Both the position numbers and the translations under genes were made by a program. A model generated the notes under the pieces. The model worked only from the letters and a program-made list of their open reading frames with translations. It searched no databases and had not been told where the DNA came from. A DNA stretch of 64,000 nucleotides. Origin: Marchantia polymorpha subsp. ruderalis. Taxonomy: Eukaryota > Streptophyta > Marchantiopsida > Marchantiales > Marchantiaceae. Shown one piece after another: positions 12,884 to 36,915 of this stretch. The stretch lies in contig AP031351.1 of the NCBI GenBank assembly GCA_037833965.1, forward strand, positions 20,224,501 through 20,288,500, read 5' to 3'. Each line of letters opens with the position of its first letter. The first letter of the stretch is position 1.

Positions 12884-15800
12884 TGCAATCGCTGACATCT
12901 AACAATTCAAAAGACTTGTGAGGCTTGACATCTAGAATGAGATGAGTTCAAGTAGAAGCCAGACACCCGGGTTATTTTCAGTCGATGCCACAAACGGAGA
13001 ACGGATTGAGAACTCGAGGACAGGACTCGTGGTAATGTATCGTGACAAGTTTCTTCAGGCTTGCTCCTAGGGAAGTCCACAGCGGTCACATACCGAGCTT
13101 TTAGTCAGAACTCCGTGATGTTTCTGGCACAGGGAAATAAGATTCCCATCAGTGAGATATCTTGTGGTCAGAGTTTGCAGCTCTATGAATATCAATCACC
13201 TTGCTTCGACAACATTGAATTGTATACTCCTACCTGATTCCTGAGAAACGGGTACACGAGGAGTTTCTTCACTGTAGATAAGAGGGAACTTGAGTTTGAG
13301 CCCCTGCTATGGACCGAGCAGAATGAGGAAAGAGATAGATAGAGAGTAATAACGATCCATGTGTTACTGTCCAATTCAAAGGAAGGGACTGTAGCTGAGC
13401 TTGCGAGGAACTTTCTACATTTTTTGGTGTCGGGGCCTAGCAATGCCTGACTGAACAATTTTGATCTTCGATGTACATGAATCTGTCTAGCAATTGTTTT
13501 GGGACAGATACATTTGTTCGCCTTCTGGTCAACGTTGGCATCAAGTAGAGACTGGGAAACCAAAGAGACGAGGTTTTTTTGTCATGTGCAATGTGCTCCT
13601 TTCGCAGTTTGTCGATATTTCGCATAACGTGCGTTCCCCTGTATCCTTAGTGGGGTCTTCTTCAGTGTGGTCTGATTTTCAATCTCATGCAGCTGGAGCA
13701 TCGACTGTCCTGACTGAGTAATTCGATAACGCAGTATGTAAAGCGTCTGCTTGTTTTGATTTTGAGGCGACGTAGAGAGTCAGTCCAGTATATTGTTGCT
13801 CAGTTGCCCAACTTGAAAGCCTGTCTGACATCTCGGGCTATCTCGTGATTTTACTTTTTAGGTCCGAGTGCAGTTATTTGTAAAAAACAGCTCTGAGCAA
13901 TGACAGAGACTGATCGAAGTGTCTGCTCAATCGAAAGGCAACGGAGTACGTGTCGAGGTAGATTATTTTAGAGCACGTCGACACTTCGCCATCTATGTCG
14001 GGCCTGTGGTCAGAAATATGCGGAAAGCAACCAGTCCAACTGATAGTGTGGGCAAATCACCCGGTGTCACTGTTTTTTCAACCAGTTCATTGCCAGCCTC
14101 CAGTAGGTAAAAATCTGCATTCTGTCATCCAAAGCCTACCATTTCGGGATACCAATCCCATGTGATTCCTTCACGGCTAATCTCAGAAGGAGCTCAGCAG
14201 CACGGCTACAGGCCGGCTGGGAGCCATAGGGGAGCTTTTGCTCGGACTTCGAAAATCCTCATTAAGGTTAAACATTAGTAGGCCAAACTCCATTTAATGC
14301 AAACGGTGAGATGGGATGGCATCTGATCGGTCACCTTCTTGAGGGTAGCGCTATCTTCCTAAATTAAAGGCGATCAGACACTTTTTGAGTGCACTGTGTC
14401 ACAATGGTGTCGTTACACAGTATATCTCCCTGTCTAGACTAGACTGAACACAAATATACACTCACACAGTCCTGTGTTTTCTTCTGGTATTAATTTCTTC
14501 GAGCCCTGTTTCATCTTCAAGTTGTACCGGAACTTGCCCAAGTACTACCTCGCAAGCAAGGTGGGAGACACAAGGTCGTTATCTTCAATAGCCAGCAGCC
14601 ACTGTTCCAGGTAACCTACATTTATGTCATGTAGAAATGTTTCGAATGATCATTACTGTGACTGCCTTCACACCTTCTAAATAACTGCCCGGGAAGACTA
14701 GCCTTTTAGCAACACACCCGCTCCAACCTACTTGCAATTTTTACCATCCCTTAGATCCGCAGAGGTACTTCTCCTTATCTTCACCTTGCACTTGCAGAGA
14801 GAGATCAAATATGCGATTTTGGTCTCTATCTTTGAGGCAGGTACTTGAGGTTATCCACAGTTTTATAATGTTGATCTGTTCTGTATCGTTACTCTTTAAT
14901 GGTGCAGATATACATCAACATTATTATTCTTCTTGTCTGAAATGTTTTTTCCTGTCTGTACTAAAGTGCTTTTGGTAGTACATGAAGTGAGTCTGATTGG
15001 GTCTTTGTTTTGCCTGTGTTTTGTATTTTCACTGCAAGCTGAGCTGAGGTGAAAACGTTGATCTTTCTTCGTTCTAGACAGATGATCAGAGAAAATACTT
15101 TTTTTCTGTATATAAAAGTGATACTTTAAAATCCTCTGTCTTGAAACACTTCCGCACTAGGGTATTCTCTGTGTGATTTTGCAGCAATTTAGTAAGACCT
15201 TTGAAGACAAATCAGTTATAAACGAGTCCCTCCGTACTTTAACCCAAATTGATTCTATATGTATGCTAACTTCAGCTGCTCATATCATTCCTCATTAATG
15301 TTTACGGTATTTATCGATAGGTTTTTCCTCTAGTACATGGTAAAAAGGACTTCACCCACGAGATACCATAGAATCACATTCTGGTTTCTCTTGATGTGTT
15401 TCCCGATTACAATGATCGCTTCTAGACTAATATGCGAAGTCAAACATATTAAGAAAATAGATTCGATTAAGTGTATAAACCGATCACAATAATCATGAAT
15501 ACAGTAGAAAGTTTGTAGGTTGTTCTAATTTAACTCATTTGTTGTACACATAGAAGCACAGCATTGTATCGTGATATTTTTATTTGCTTGCTCTTTTATT
15601 GCCCAAAGGAGTGAGATAAAGCAAGTAATAGCATCAAAGTATAAAGCATCAAGTATATTGAGTTGATACAGCTGCGAGATAATAAATTAATCATTATATC
15701 TTATTTCCGGACTTCAAATATTTCATTCCTAGTTTCTATTTTGGAAAAAAATTTAAGATTCTTGATTTTCTAGAGGAGGTTTCTGGAATTTTGTTTAGTC

Positions 15801-17500
15801 TCATTGATTGAGTACTGTACGTTGTCACATAAGTCTGTCATATTCATTAGCTCCTATACGATGTGAAGCACTTTAGAAGTGACCTTGGACCTATATGCAG
15901 GAACTATTTAAATTTTGGAGTGTATTCCAATTTTCAAGCGTGTAATGTGTCAACGATACCGATAAGAGATTCCAAGAAAGAAGTATTTGAGTTGATCTTT
16001 AATTGAGAACATAAGACGGGGTTTTTTAACATGAAAAAGGAAGATTTTTAATTCAGTATCGAAGCAAAGGGTCAGATGTTCCATCCAGTCTCCGAATGTT
16101 TGCAAGAGCAGATTTGAAAACTTAAAAGCCATAAGGAACAGATATTATTATACCATGAAGAATCAGAACCTTATGTACTTCCATGCATCCACACAGTCTT
16201 GAATATTTCCGGATAGAACTGAATTTTGTAACTCACTCTCCAAGATGTACTATTCCAAAAAGAATTTGCCGATCATGCCATTTGTCTATTTCAGTCATGA
16301 ATAAAATTGGACGTGATATTTGTTGCTGTACAGTTTGAGATCCGACTGGCATATTCAGAAAGCATCATATATGTAATAATACTAGGGTAGAAATACGCAC
16401 GATCTTCAGCATGCAAAAACGAACTAAAATTAAGCTCTCGCCTGACAGACAAGTGGAGAAAGGAAAAAGAGAAGAGCGAGGGAGTAAGCAAAGCAAGTTG
16501 CCCGCTGCGAACCATGCTCAACGAGGGCCGAGGAGCTCATCTACCACGGAAACTCGGTAAGTTCTAAATGCGGGAAGATGGCGAAAGGACTCGCTCATGG
16601 GAATGATCGAGGTCCTGACAGAAGCGAACTATATGGCTGACGATGTCTCATACGCTTGGAATTGGACAGGGCGAATGCAGGAATTAATTGTATGATAATG
16701 GACTTTTCTCTTCACCATCTCTCGCAGCAGAAAAATGCGGATTCCTTCTGGCACCGGAGGAGGACTGAGTCATGACAAATATAGCAGATCCTCTGTAACT
16801 ATGTCAAAAAGGCGAGTGATGGAGTTTACTGCGGGGTGAAAGGACAGGGAGGCCGACAGGACAGGCCATCAAATTCCCAGATTGACGAATGGCGAAGCAG
16901 GAGTTGACTCGAATGGAAAAGACACCCTTGATTCAAGGGGCCTACTGGAAATGTGTTGGACGCAAATCTGACAGCATGGAAGGTTCACCTTTGACTCTGG
17001 TTGGTTCGAACCTTGAAGACTGTAGTTCCTGCTTAGCTGTCCTGCCGTGGCATGTGCTTCCACATTTGGAGAAGCATTCTCTGTGCGGCAAGTTTCCCTT
17101 ACTGCGTGGGGCATACGTGACGTGGTTTCTGTCAGAGCTATGCGGAATGAGTTCGGTTTTAGGCGCAGCCGGTACTATAGTAAAAGGCACGAGACGACTC
17201 GGTCAAGTCCTACGCGACTGAGTTCAGTTGCAGTTCTCGGATGTCGTCTATTGCCATGCTTTGCTTTGGTGACGGCGTTCTTTGCCTGTGCATCTGCGTC
17301 TCCGGCCTTGCATGCTACTCCAGCTCGAGCAGTTCTGGACACAACTGCATGTTAGAGCATATTTCATCTTTCTACGGAGGTTATTCACGTTTGTATGAAG
17401 TGTTTCTCACAGGACATACAGATTTCAGGCCAGCATAACCTTATTCTTCCACCATGGTTTTTGAACAAGTTTCCATCATTTCAACTGTTTGTGTCTTCAA
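12884..17500. other. Metaxin 3' flank and gene-poor unique sequence
   Basis: After the metaxin stop codon the sequence stays moderately GC-balanced, including short open frames at 13.2-13.7 kb and 16.9-17.4 kb. None shows a recognisable domain, consistent splice structure or protein-like composition. The metaxin 3' UTR should lie in its first few hundred bases. A possible exon-like stretch at 14,520-14,610 is bounded by AG and GTAACC but matches nothing I recognise. Confidence 0.5.
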
Positions 17501-17559
17501 ACTAATTACCTTTCACTGGCTTTGAGTCTGATTGTTTGAATAAGGTCTACTATAAGTTT

Positions 17560-20000
17560 TGATAGTTTGTGGACGTCCATGTCATGATAATGGAACAGAT
17601 GGGGCTAATCTCATGATGCTAAAGTATCTGGACACCTACGATCCATATCATGTAAAGGTCAAATTTAATGTTTTGCTAATGCACAGATAAGATTTCTTCT
17701 CCCATGAGAAATCTCATGAGGTAGTATTTAGAGATTCAAGAAAAACATCACACATAAACAAATTATTTTATCAGTGATTAGAAAATCATACTATACATTC
17801 AAAGTCGCATGTTCCTTTCCAACAACATCATCGCCATCTTCAACAATTCTAGCCCAGACTTTGCAAACTTTTCCATAAAATTTGACACACAATTATAGTG
17901 ATGCAAGAATTTAATATCTATCTTTTGAAATAATATATAGTTAGAGAATATACATATTTATATCCATAGAAATTTACAATCAAAGCATTATATTTATTTT
18001 CCTTAGACGTTTTTTTTCTAAAAAACCTCAATTCAAATGTCAATTATAGCCTAATACCAAAATAATTTGCTATTTAAAAGCATATCATAAGTGTACAGAT
18101 AAATTTCAAAATTGTTCGTATACAATGTTTTGAAAATAATATTTGTTTTTTAGTTAAAAAATGAAATAAAAAATCAAGTAAAAAATATAAGATAATAAAT
18201 TTTAGCTACATTTTTTTCTCATCAAATCAAATCACAATTCGTAGTAATATCTTAGATATCAAAAAGTCATACATACATACATAACTAATTGAGAAATTGG
18301 CCACATAAATTATTTGATTAACAAAATGTTGATACAAATATAATTTAATAATTGCATCAAAAATTAAAATGTGCTCCTTTGACATCCATGTCAGATTTAT
18401 AATTGTGCTCATGCACAATAGTATTTCCTCAGACTTAAAAAATCCATAAAAAAACACTTATTTTGACATATTTTCATATTTTCTTGCATATTTAAAATTT
18501 ATTATTAGAATGAAATAATTTCACTTTAATTTCTCATCAAGAGTATAGGGGTCTTTTATAAAGAATGATTAAATATCTTGTGTCACTGATTAATGTTATT
18601 ATGCAGCATATATTCATATTTGCAAATTTCAAAAAGTCTTATTTCAGGAATTTATAAAAGAAAATTTTAAAAAATCTAAAGGTTAGGAAGTTGATGTCTG
18701 GATATATACTATTCATTAGTTCAATGCATAAAGTTTCATTTTTATCAGTATATATATATTATTTTAGTATCTGGTCTAGTGGAATTGCTTGAGTACAGGT
18801 GAGATCGATGTTAAAGATGAGTTTGGAGCTAGAAGCGTTGTGGTTGATGTGAAGACCAATTGATGTAAATATTGAAAAATTTTAATTTTTTAAATTCATT
18901 TTATTTATGCATATAATATAAAAGTAATTAATGAAATTCAAATGATTTATAGATAATTTGAAAATTTACCTACTTAAATTGCACTATATAACGCAGTCAG
19001 GGAAGAAAGTTATTTAGTAAAATAAAATCATAAAGTTCAGTTCAGATCACATTACAATTAAAACATGTATTTTTCAAAATCTAACGATTTAACTTCTAAA
19101 ATTTAATACTAAGATTATTTTTTGATCAAGTTATTTTTGGATTTAAAATATAAAAATAGAGAAAAAATTTCAAATTTCAAATTTCAAATTTTGTTACATT
19201 ATTTTCTTCCAATTTAATTGCCTTTCCTGATAATTGAATAAAAAATAAAAAATCGGTATAATTTTTATTAGCATTACATATCAAAATACATTATCATGAA
19301 AAAATGCATTACAAATCAGATGAGATTTGCATTTTTGCTAATATATTAATGTTAGCTTGTCAAATGCATGCAAAACATGCAAACGATAATCTACTTGTGG
19401 AATGAACTAAAGATTATTCTTTTTATTGAAAATATTTGTCAATGTTGAATTTATAATAAATCAAAGTCAAGTATAGTGAGACATAGGCTTTATGGTATTA
19501 TATTTCTTATAATAAACAAGATGTATTTGCAATAAGACAATTAAGAGCAATGAAGTATTTGAAAAAGAGATTTGAGCATACTTTTGTCAAGTTACATAGA
19601 GAGGATGTATACATTGAGAGTGAAAATTCAAGAGGGATAAAAAAATTTCGTACAAAAGTCCATACCACACATACAATGATGGACCTATATGCAATCACAA
19701 AATTTAGAATATACATAAAAAACATCGAGGGTGACCGGCTATGCTTAAATGATATGGATCTTGTATAGTTGATAGATAACAAGGGCAATTTCTTCAGAAT
19801 AAAACCAGCAAATATTTATGTCCAGTGCCGAAGTTCATGTCAATCGAACAAAATATCTAGGAAGTTGCCTATGGCTTGAAGGTGCTAGGTAGTCAATATC
19901 TTCCTCTTTTATATCAGTAAAGGCTCTTCAATTGGATGATTGCTGGATACCGATTCGTAGATATGATAAAAGCTCGCAACCCACAAACCAGGAAGCATAG
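17560..20000. other. AT-rich gene-free block
   Basis: Base composition shifts sharply to AT, with many A/T runs and short palindromes and no sustained coding signal. One 72-codon open frame at 19,550-19,768 has plausible composition but no motif I can name. The block is probably decayed repeat DNA. Confidence 0.5.
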
Positions 20001-20284
20001 TTAGATGATGCAAGAGATCCCTGGTCATAGTATACAGAAGGATGTCAAACGTGAGAGGAATGCAGGAGAAGGGGGAACCAAAAGAAAGGGGCATGTGGTT
20101 CGATAAGAAACGAGCCAAAAGAACAATAGAAGAGAGTTCCATTCTGAACAAGAAATTTTCCAAAACATCGGCATCATTTAAAAAAACCCCGGGACGGTTA
20201 CTATTATAGGCAAACGATAGATATGGAACGCGAAGTACGCGAGTATAAAAAACTCGAAACAAGTCACAAGAGCACCAGAGCATT

Positions 20285-29543
<9,259 letters not shown>

Positions 29544-31780
29544 GATGGTAGATATAGAGAGCACTTAGCTGGACATTGGTATAGCAATCGAGGCCCAAAG
29601 GGAGCGAAGCTTGTATACTAGAGGAGACTGAATCTGTGGAAAGTAGTACGAGTGTTGGAGGCTAGTGGTGTTTATTAATGCTTGGAAATGGTCCAGTCCA
29701 GTTGCTGGATGTATAGATTGCATGCATATGTTTTGTAGCGTTCTAGCTTAGCTGGGAATAGTTATTTGAGACTCCTTTCATTGCCTAGTGCCTAGTGCCT
29801 TGTGTTAGTACAATAAGACTGTTTTTCAAGAAAGAGTTTCAGCCCTCACTTAGAAAGCCGGCGGTGACGGGGAACAAGTCATCTTACAGGCGCTTAGTGC
29901 TTTACAAAGGATATAAAATGGCACGACAGCGTGTACACTCCGTGTTTAAATCTGATATGCTTGTATCGGTTGTAATACCTAAAGGCAAGTAGTACAGTTC
30001 AGGGTCAGTTTGTGTAGGAAACATCACAAGAATAGTGGTGTTCTTTCAAGTGAGCAACTGGAAGGAGGCGGCTACTTTTCGGGTTTACCCTCGGACATTG
30101 GAGAGCGGACAGGAGTGAATGGTACACAATGATTCATCAACGTTATAATTTACAGTGTATTTTTGCCGTTCCACCAGAATGGGACTTGAACGTGACCTGT
30201 GCATGAATGGTAAACCCTCCGCTCTGCACTTTTTTTGTGTAATTAGCTACTACTTGAGATTCACAGGTGCAAATTAACATTCTGAGCTCCAAGCGTGGTG
30301 ACACACTAGGTTTTGTTGGATGGACATTTTGTCTACCAGCTCTGCGTGGTCTCTTCACAGGCAGAAGATTGTTCCATGCTCACAAGAATGTAGAAGTTTG
30401 CTACAAATATTGCAGTTTCAACCCGCGGTCTTCGAGTTTAGTATAGTGCCGGGAAAGGTTGACCCTAGTTGAGTGTTCAAGTGCTGTCTCCGAAGAGGTT
30501 AGTGTTAGGCAATCTTCGAGCTGAACTGTGACACAAGATGGATCATCGAAGTAACTGGTTTTTTTTTATTTCTTTTTGGATGTCCTTCCTTGATATATCT
30601 TGCATGTGACCGTAAACATACACTGAACTTGAACTGCACTCAGGTTGGAGTTGGAATGGATAGTCAAAACTCAGCTCGTCGTGTATGTTAGTAGAGGATA
30701 TATGGCCATGTATTGGCCAATCGTTCCTATGAAGGTACTTAAACCGCGGAAGAGCGACTTTATATAAGTCTTGCAACAGAAGCATCATGGTTTTTCCTGA
30801 CGTGTTTTGAGTATCACATTAAGTAGATACTGTGTAATCTCACAATACAGTTCGAACACAAATCTGCAGTCTTGATGTTTGCGATGTTCATAGGACCTCT
30901 TCTGGAGTGTTCCGAGTGGCGATGAAGTAGATGCTGTGTAAATCTGGAGGCCCACAATACTCAAACATCATCCGCAGTCTCGATGTACGCGAGTCCGTTC
31001 CACGGTCTTTTATATTTGTCACATCAAGTAACATTCACTGCTCCGTGTCAGAGAGAAAAACGTGGTCATTGGTCGTTACTACGAGGACACCGTTATGCCT
31101 CACGGACTGTGTGTGGTGAACGAGTCAAGAATGTGCAGCGATCGTTGGCTGTGTTGTTCTTCACTTGGAATTGATGTGTGAACTAAACGACTTTTCAGAA
31201 GTGCAACTTCTCAGCACAAAGCAGACTTAATACGTACAAACCATCAAACAGCTGAAATAAGAAGGTAAATGACACCGTAAGACAGAGTGGTCATCACAGA
31301 AAAGTATCTGATAAATTATTATAAGGATCTATTACTTACACACAAAGTCGGTAAGCCAGGAATGAGAGGAAATGGATTATGACTTGTGTAATGCCTAATG
31401 TCATGATGTACACTACTCACCCAAAGGCCGAGAGCGAGTGCATTAGCTGCATGACGAGTATAGCTTCTTTTAGATTTGAAGAAGGATTTGAAGACCCATC
31501 ATATCTTATTGACGGATTGGATGGGTCTAAACCCCGTCCTACCCTCTTTCCATCCATGTAAGATTGTGGGAAATGTCTTACTGCAGGGAAGATATTATAA
31601 CTATCAAACCAAATCTTTTAACATACGATTCCAGCATCCAGATGTATTATATGTTCTCACATGGATTATGGATTATAGTAGTTAATGAAATATTTTTATT
31701 AGTGATTGTATGTTTCAATATAATGTAGAACATGAGACAAGAATCTTTCTACTTTATTTACTGATTTGGTAGTCTTTCTT
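29544..31780. other. NDR kinase 3' flank
   Basis: The kinase 3' UTR should occupy the first few hundred bases. The rest is mid-AT unique sequence with only short open frames and no recognised domain. A 71-codon minus-strand frame at 30,143-30,358 has no motif I can name. Confidence 0.45.
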
Positions 31781-31879
31781 GCAAGCGAATTCTCTAACAT
31801 AGACAATCCAATAATCTCACTGTAAGACAAGAAATGAATTTGTGATCATTATTAATCAATGTACTTGAAAACTTTGAAA

Positions 31880-32154
31880 TTTGCTCTCCACTTGGTTCCC
31901 GTCCAAGAAATAATACCTTGTCCAGAATTGTGTCCCGTTTAACCACAATCCTTACTACAATGTCATAATAGATCATATAACTTGAAACTGTTATACAAGT
32001 ACATGACATTCCGTTTAGTTGTAAATCTTTCACTATTCCTCTCCACGTGCTGTTCATCCAAGATGGATAATGATACCTTCAAGAATATGTCACATGTGAC
32101 CACAACCCTTACCGAAGTACCTTATCATATCATATATTTTGTAACCTTGATATT
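31880..32154 (+). repeat. Diverged tandem duplication, about 154-bp period
   Basis: Unit 1 (31,880-31,995) and unit 2 (32,033-32,154) share blocks in the same order: CTCTCCAC, TCCAAGA, TAATACCTT/TGATACCTT, ACCACAA.CCTTAC and ATCATATA. Divergence is substantial, with small indels. Function unknown. Confidence 0.55.
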
Positions 32155-32407
32155 CACTATCAATCAGTTGTCAAACTAGGAATGATGGATAATATGATCA
32201 TAATCATGAAATTATTACCCAAATTTATGGACAATTGTTTTAACTGCAACCAATGATCAGTAAATCATGCAACCCATTATAATATGAATAGCACTAATAT
32301 GTGAGCAAAAAGGATATAGATAGATTATATAAACCCGAGTAGGTTATATAAGTTGAATGTTGAATCTAATAGTAGCGAACAAAAGTAATTAATTACTTTT
32401 TCCATTT

Positions 32408-32411
<4 letters not shown>

Positions 32412-32440
<29 letters not shown>
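32412..32440 (+). repeat. (TA)n microsatellite
   Basis: About 14 uninterrupted TA units in AT-rich intergenic DNA. A similar run lies at 35,586-35,614. Confidence 0.9.
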
Positions 32441-32442
<2 letters not shown>

Positions 32443-32979
32443 TCATGCAATGTTTGAAATTATAGTGATGTTGGTCAAGTTGTTCACCCCAAAAAAGTCG
32501 AACGTATTCTCACACACATAAACAAGATACACTGCCACAACCAACGCTTGACATATCTGGTTCACCACTAAGTGCTACTTCCACGTAATACTTCATAATT
32601 TTACTTGAAAATACTAGAGAATGTCACATAAAACTTTTTAAGCTCTCTTATGAAATTAAAATATAACCAACGTCATGAATTGTATCAAGCTAATCTGAAT
32701 TATCATGATATTTAATTAACTTCCAAAAATCTTCTTCCTATCTCATATTGTGAGGACTGTAAATTCCATAAATTATATAATTATATTTGATAAAATTCTA
32801 GAAGGAAATCTAACATATGTAACTTTCTAAATTAGAGAAAACTAGATTTAGCTAGCCATAGCCAAAATGTATACTAAAATTCTTCAAAGGAATAATTTTA
32901 TTCAACTCACGAGTTGAAAACAATTTACCAATAATCTTTATTGGTTCAATTATTCATTACAGATTTCATCTCTTGTGAA

Positions 32980-33740
32980 ATGATATATGATATTAATTTG
33001 TTGTACATCATTCGATTTGCATCAAGATATAACGCACTCTAACAATCATAGTGATTATTCAAAATCTCATGTTCTAATTTCATTTTTTGATGCTTCAACT
33101 GCCATTAGAGTACTCATCTTTTGTTGTGAACCAAATTACACATTTATGCAAACTAGACATTCAATTAATGCATTCATCAAGTGTAAACACATATCTAATT
33201 CTAGATTTCTCTCCTTTATATCTTGTTCACAGTAAGCATCAATATAATACAGTTAAAAGTTGAATTTTTTAATAGATCATAAAATAAAATATTAGAATGT
33301 TTAAAACTTTTGAATTATATTAGAGTCCAATTCACAACTTTTCAAAGCATGTTTTTTAGATTTGACATATATTTTTGTATCTTGTCTATATTGGAGCAAC
33401 ATGAGATTTCATACATATCATGAAATACATGATGTTGTTCATTGTCATAAAAAATTGATGATATCTTTTACTACTCAATAACATTATTTGAATATTGAGG
33501 TGCAATAAGCTTTGGAATGTGCTCACAAAAAAATATCATTCTTCCATTGGCTTCGTCATGTTAAATGTATCAAGCATACGTTGAGTGTTCTTAGCTTGAT
33601 TTAGCCATAGCTTTTTTTTTCTTCAGATTCATATAAACAAATAGACCCAATGTACTTTAGATTTTACTCAAAATTTTCATCTTTAATGCAGATTTTTTGC
33701 AATAATTGCGTTCAAATTGATTTTTTTTCAAAATAGATAC
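32980..33740 (-). pseudogene. Ty1/copia reverse transcriptase/RNase H relic
   Basis: Reading the minus strand from 33,740 downward one meets, in copia order: LKMKILSKI(stop)STLGLF, resembling the L-S..F.MK.LG block; KLWLNQAKNTQRMLDTFNM followed by TKPMEE, matching the LxLSQ.KYI..ML..F.M...KP block (about 33,547-33,620); NIMYFMICMKSHVAP, matching GSLMY.MVCTRPDIA (about 33,400); and IDAYCEQDIKERNLELD, matching the RNase H DAD...D..KR.STTGY block (about 33,200). Several stops and frameshifts break it. LTRs were not identified. Confidence 0.65.
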
Positions 33741-35582
33741 ATAATCCATTGTAAAATACTAGAATAATGAGATTTTAATATTAAAATTTTTGATTTATAG
33801 ATAATCATACATACTCCGTGAAAATATTTGTGTTTTCATGAACTCATCATATCAATACATTTCACTATTATCTATAATTTTGTTTCAATTCATATAATGA
33901 TATAAATAATCCAAAAATCAGCTACATTTTTTTTCTCAAAATCAACTAATTGTTTAATGTAGATATTATCTTTCGTCAAAAGATCAAAAATCAAACTAAT
34001 TTTTCTCCTCAAAATACGATAAGTTTTTGTTTTGACTACATCTATCTAATCCATAATTATACTAGATTTGTAGCAAGTGGTCATAGAAGTCAATTTATAA
34101 CATATTTTATCACAATATATGTGTAAACAGTTTTACTTATCCCCAATTTCAATATCATGAACTTGAAGAATAGATGAATTAATACATAATCTATATTTTA
34201 TAAGAGTTTCTATTACCGTGTTTGATGATTCAAGAGTGGATATTTTTTGTTGATATTACCCTCTCCTATAGTTATTTGAGACTCCAATCATCATTTGCTA
34301 TTTTACTTTTTGCTATTTAAAAATTGGTTCTATTTGTATCAGAGTTTTTTTATTACATATGAGCAATGTTATAATAGCACATTGATTAACAAAGATGCAG
34401 AGAGCTTTGATTAAAAAATGTCATATAGATTTTTGCAGTTCAAATTATTCAAACATATAGATTATGAGTTTTAGTAGAAATATGACTTTCAAATAATATC
34501 AAAATGGGTCATAAAGCTCTTACACATTAATGTGTTTGGAATTTTATTTTTAAAATTATTCATTTATATCAATTTAATATGTAACAATATTACAATTCAA
34601 AATAGTTGATTAAGAAGTCTCATAAAAGATTATTTTTTAGTATTCCAACTTGATGCAAATTGAATAATTCAAAAATAAAAATAAAAATAAAAGATTTTAA
34701 CGTTCAAAGTATTCACATAGTTATATGAATTTTTTATAAATTACATTTTTTCACATATTTTATTTTATTTTTTAATTAAAATTAGTACTCATATATATGA
34801 TTTTTAGTTATGAGCTTAAATGTTAGTTACTGTAATGTTTCATTTTTAAAAATAAATTTAGATTAAAATTTTATGACGTTATTTTCATCAAAAAGTATAT
34901 TTAATCATTTACAAATTGATTTCAATCTATTTTCAGTAATTTGAATATTTAATTTTCTTGAAATAAAAATTAAATCAAATTTTGGTCTTCGATACATTTC
35001 TATCTTCAAAAATCTATATTTGAACTCTATAATGAAAAAGTTGCATGTACAATATTTTTTACAATTTTTATTTGTGTGAAATCTTTCTTCAACAAATTGG
35101 CTTGGAATACAATTAGCTCATTATATGTTACATCTAAGTTATACATCCACTTGTTGTTAATCAAATTTTTGAAAGTTCCAATAATATTCAAATTTTTTTA
35201 TTAAGAAAAAATTGTATATGACATTTCATATGAATATTGATGTCAAACTTATTGAAACACGTGCAAATTTCTTTGTGCAAACAAGCTTCTTCATATTTTA
35301 AAAGTAACATAAATTTTATATTATCATCTTCTAAATTAGTGAATTGATTCAATTTTGTATATTTTGTAGATTCATCATTAATCAATTTAACAGATTTAGA
35401 AATAACATTTTTAATGTATCTCCATCATTTGATCATTTATCTTGTGTTCACGAAGGAAAAAAAGTCTTTACATGTGAATAAGTTGTGTGACTAGTATCAA
35501 GTGTGGAGTGTATAAGTCTAATGCTGATGTGGCTCTTATTGTGTTTTTTATTTTCATTTTAAGATCTAAAATTATAATCATA

Positions 35583-35617
<35 letters not shown>

Positions 35618-36900
35618 AGTCTTGGAATAATATATTCCAAATGAATAGAAATTTCAAAATCAGTGAAAAAACCTATATTATTTCACATCATTTTAAATTA
35701 TATTTTCTGACTGAATATATACGATTTAAATTGCCTACTTCATATTTTTTCAATTCAGATATTTTAGACTGAAAGTATAACAACTTTGTTTCATTAAGGT
35801 GTTTAAAATTTATTTTCTTTTAATATTTAGTATCTTTTGAAATAAAAAAAGATTCTCACAAACATGAATATCATATGAGCAACGTTAAGATCGTAGTGCC
35901 ACATGATAATTTGAATAAAAATATTTCAATTTCTCAAATATACTATCGAAGTGCAGTCTTGATTTTGAGAAAAAATAAAATTTAACATAATTTATCTCTT
36001 ATAGTTCTATGACTCTTGAATTTTATCTTGAATTTCAAAAAAAGTGTCAAACTTCTATCTTTTTCTGAAATCTTTTAGTAATAGAACAACATATTAAATT
36101 ATTTAGGAGAAAAAGGTAAAAATAAAATAAAGTGTGGATAAAAAGTCTATCATAACTCCATGTATTTTTAATATGTATTATGATTATAATAATTCACTAA
36201 TTTATATATATATGTAAAACTTTCATATAATGATATATTTTTCTATGAAATTTTCTAAGAATTTTTTATAACTTTTCATGAGTCAAATATTTTTTAATAT
36301 ATATGAAAAAAAGAGAAACAGCTCGATATGCATAATCCACAGCTTACATTTGTCAAAATTTTACTTTTCAAATGGATTTTTTTACATCTTTAAAGATATA
36401 TCATACGTTGTGAACAAAATTTAACAATATAGTTATTATAATTTTATGAAAATTTTATCCATGTGTGTGTGTGTGATTAAGTGTGTGAAAATTCCCATCT
36501 ATCATATTACAACATTCAAAAATACATTTTTTGGCTAAAAAAATTGCAATGTACAATCTAGTTTCTTGTTGCTTTGTTGAAGTTCAATTTGTTGGCTTTA
36601 GCATATAAAAGGTTTAGAAACCATTAATCGTAATTTCAAGTTGAACAAAAACTTGCAAACAAAACTCACTCATGATATCATAAATCACTTGAAATGCTTT
36701 ATTGATCTTTTTCCATGTCGGCGTAGCTTTCTTTGAATAATCTTAGGTGTTCCGAAGTTCGAGCGCACATTATAAATCGTGTTGTTTTAAGAATTAAATA
36801 GATTTAAACCATGTTTTTTTCCTCTGTTTGTGTAACCATCTTTAGTTGGATAGAACTAAAGTAGAGGTTACTCTAAATATTGATGTAGATACTTTAGAGT
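33740..36900. other. AT-rich gene desert
   Basis: Very AT-rich, with homopolymer runs, a TA microsatellite at 35,586-35,614 and a short GT run near 36,464. I see no coding signal, RNA gene or clear transposon end. The 5' part of the copia relic on the minus strand may extend into its left edge. Confidence 0.5.
35586..35614 (+). repeat. (TA)n microsatellite
   Basis: Uninterrupted alternating TA run in the AT-rich desert. Confidence 0.9.
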
Positions 36901-36915
36901 GCACTAGTCATAGCT

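Noticed and set aside
14520-14610. Possible exon bounded by AG and GTAACC
   Set aside because: Isolated, readable in two frames, and no partner exon or family match was found.
16869-17438. Cluster of overlapping open frames on both strands
   Set aside because: No shared domain or splice structure; mutual overlap suggests GC-driven chance frames.
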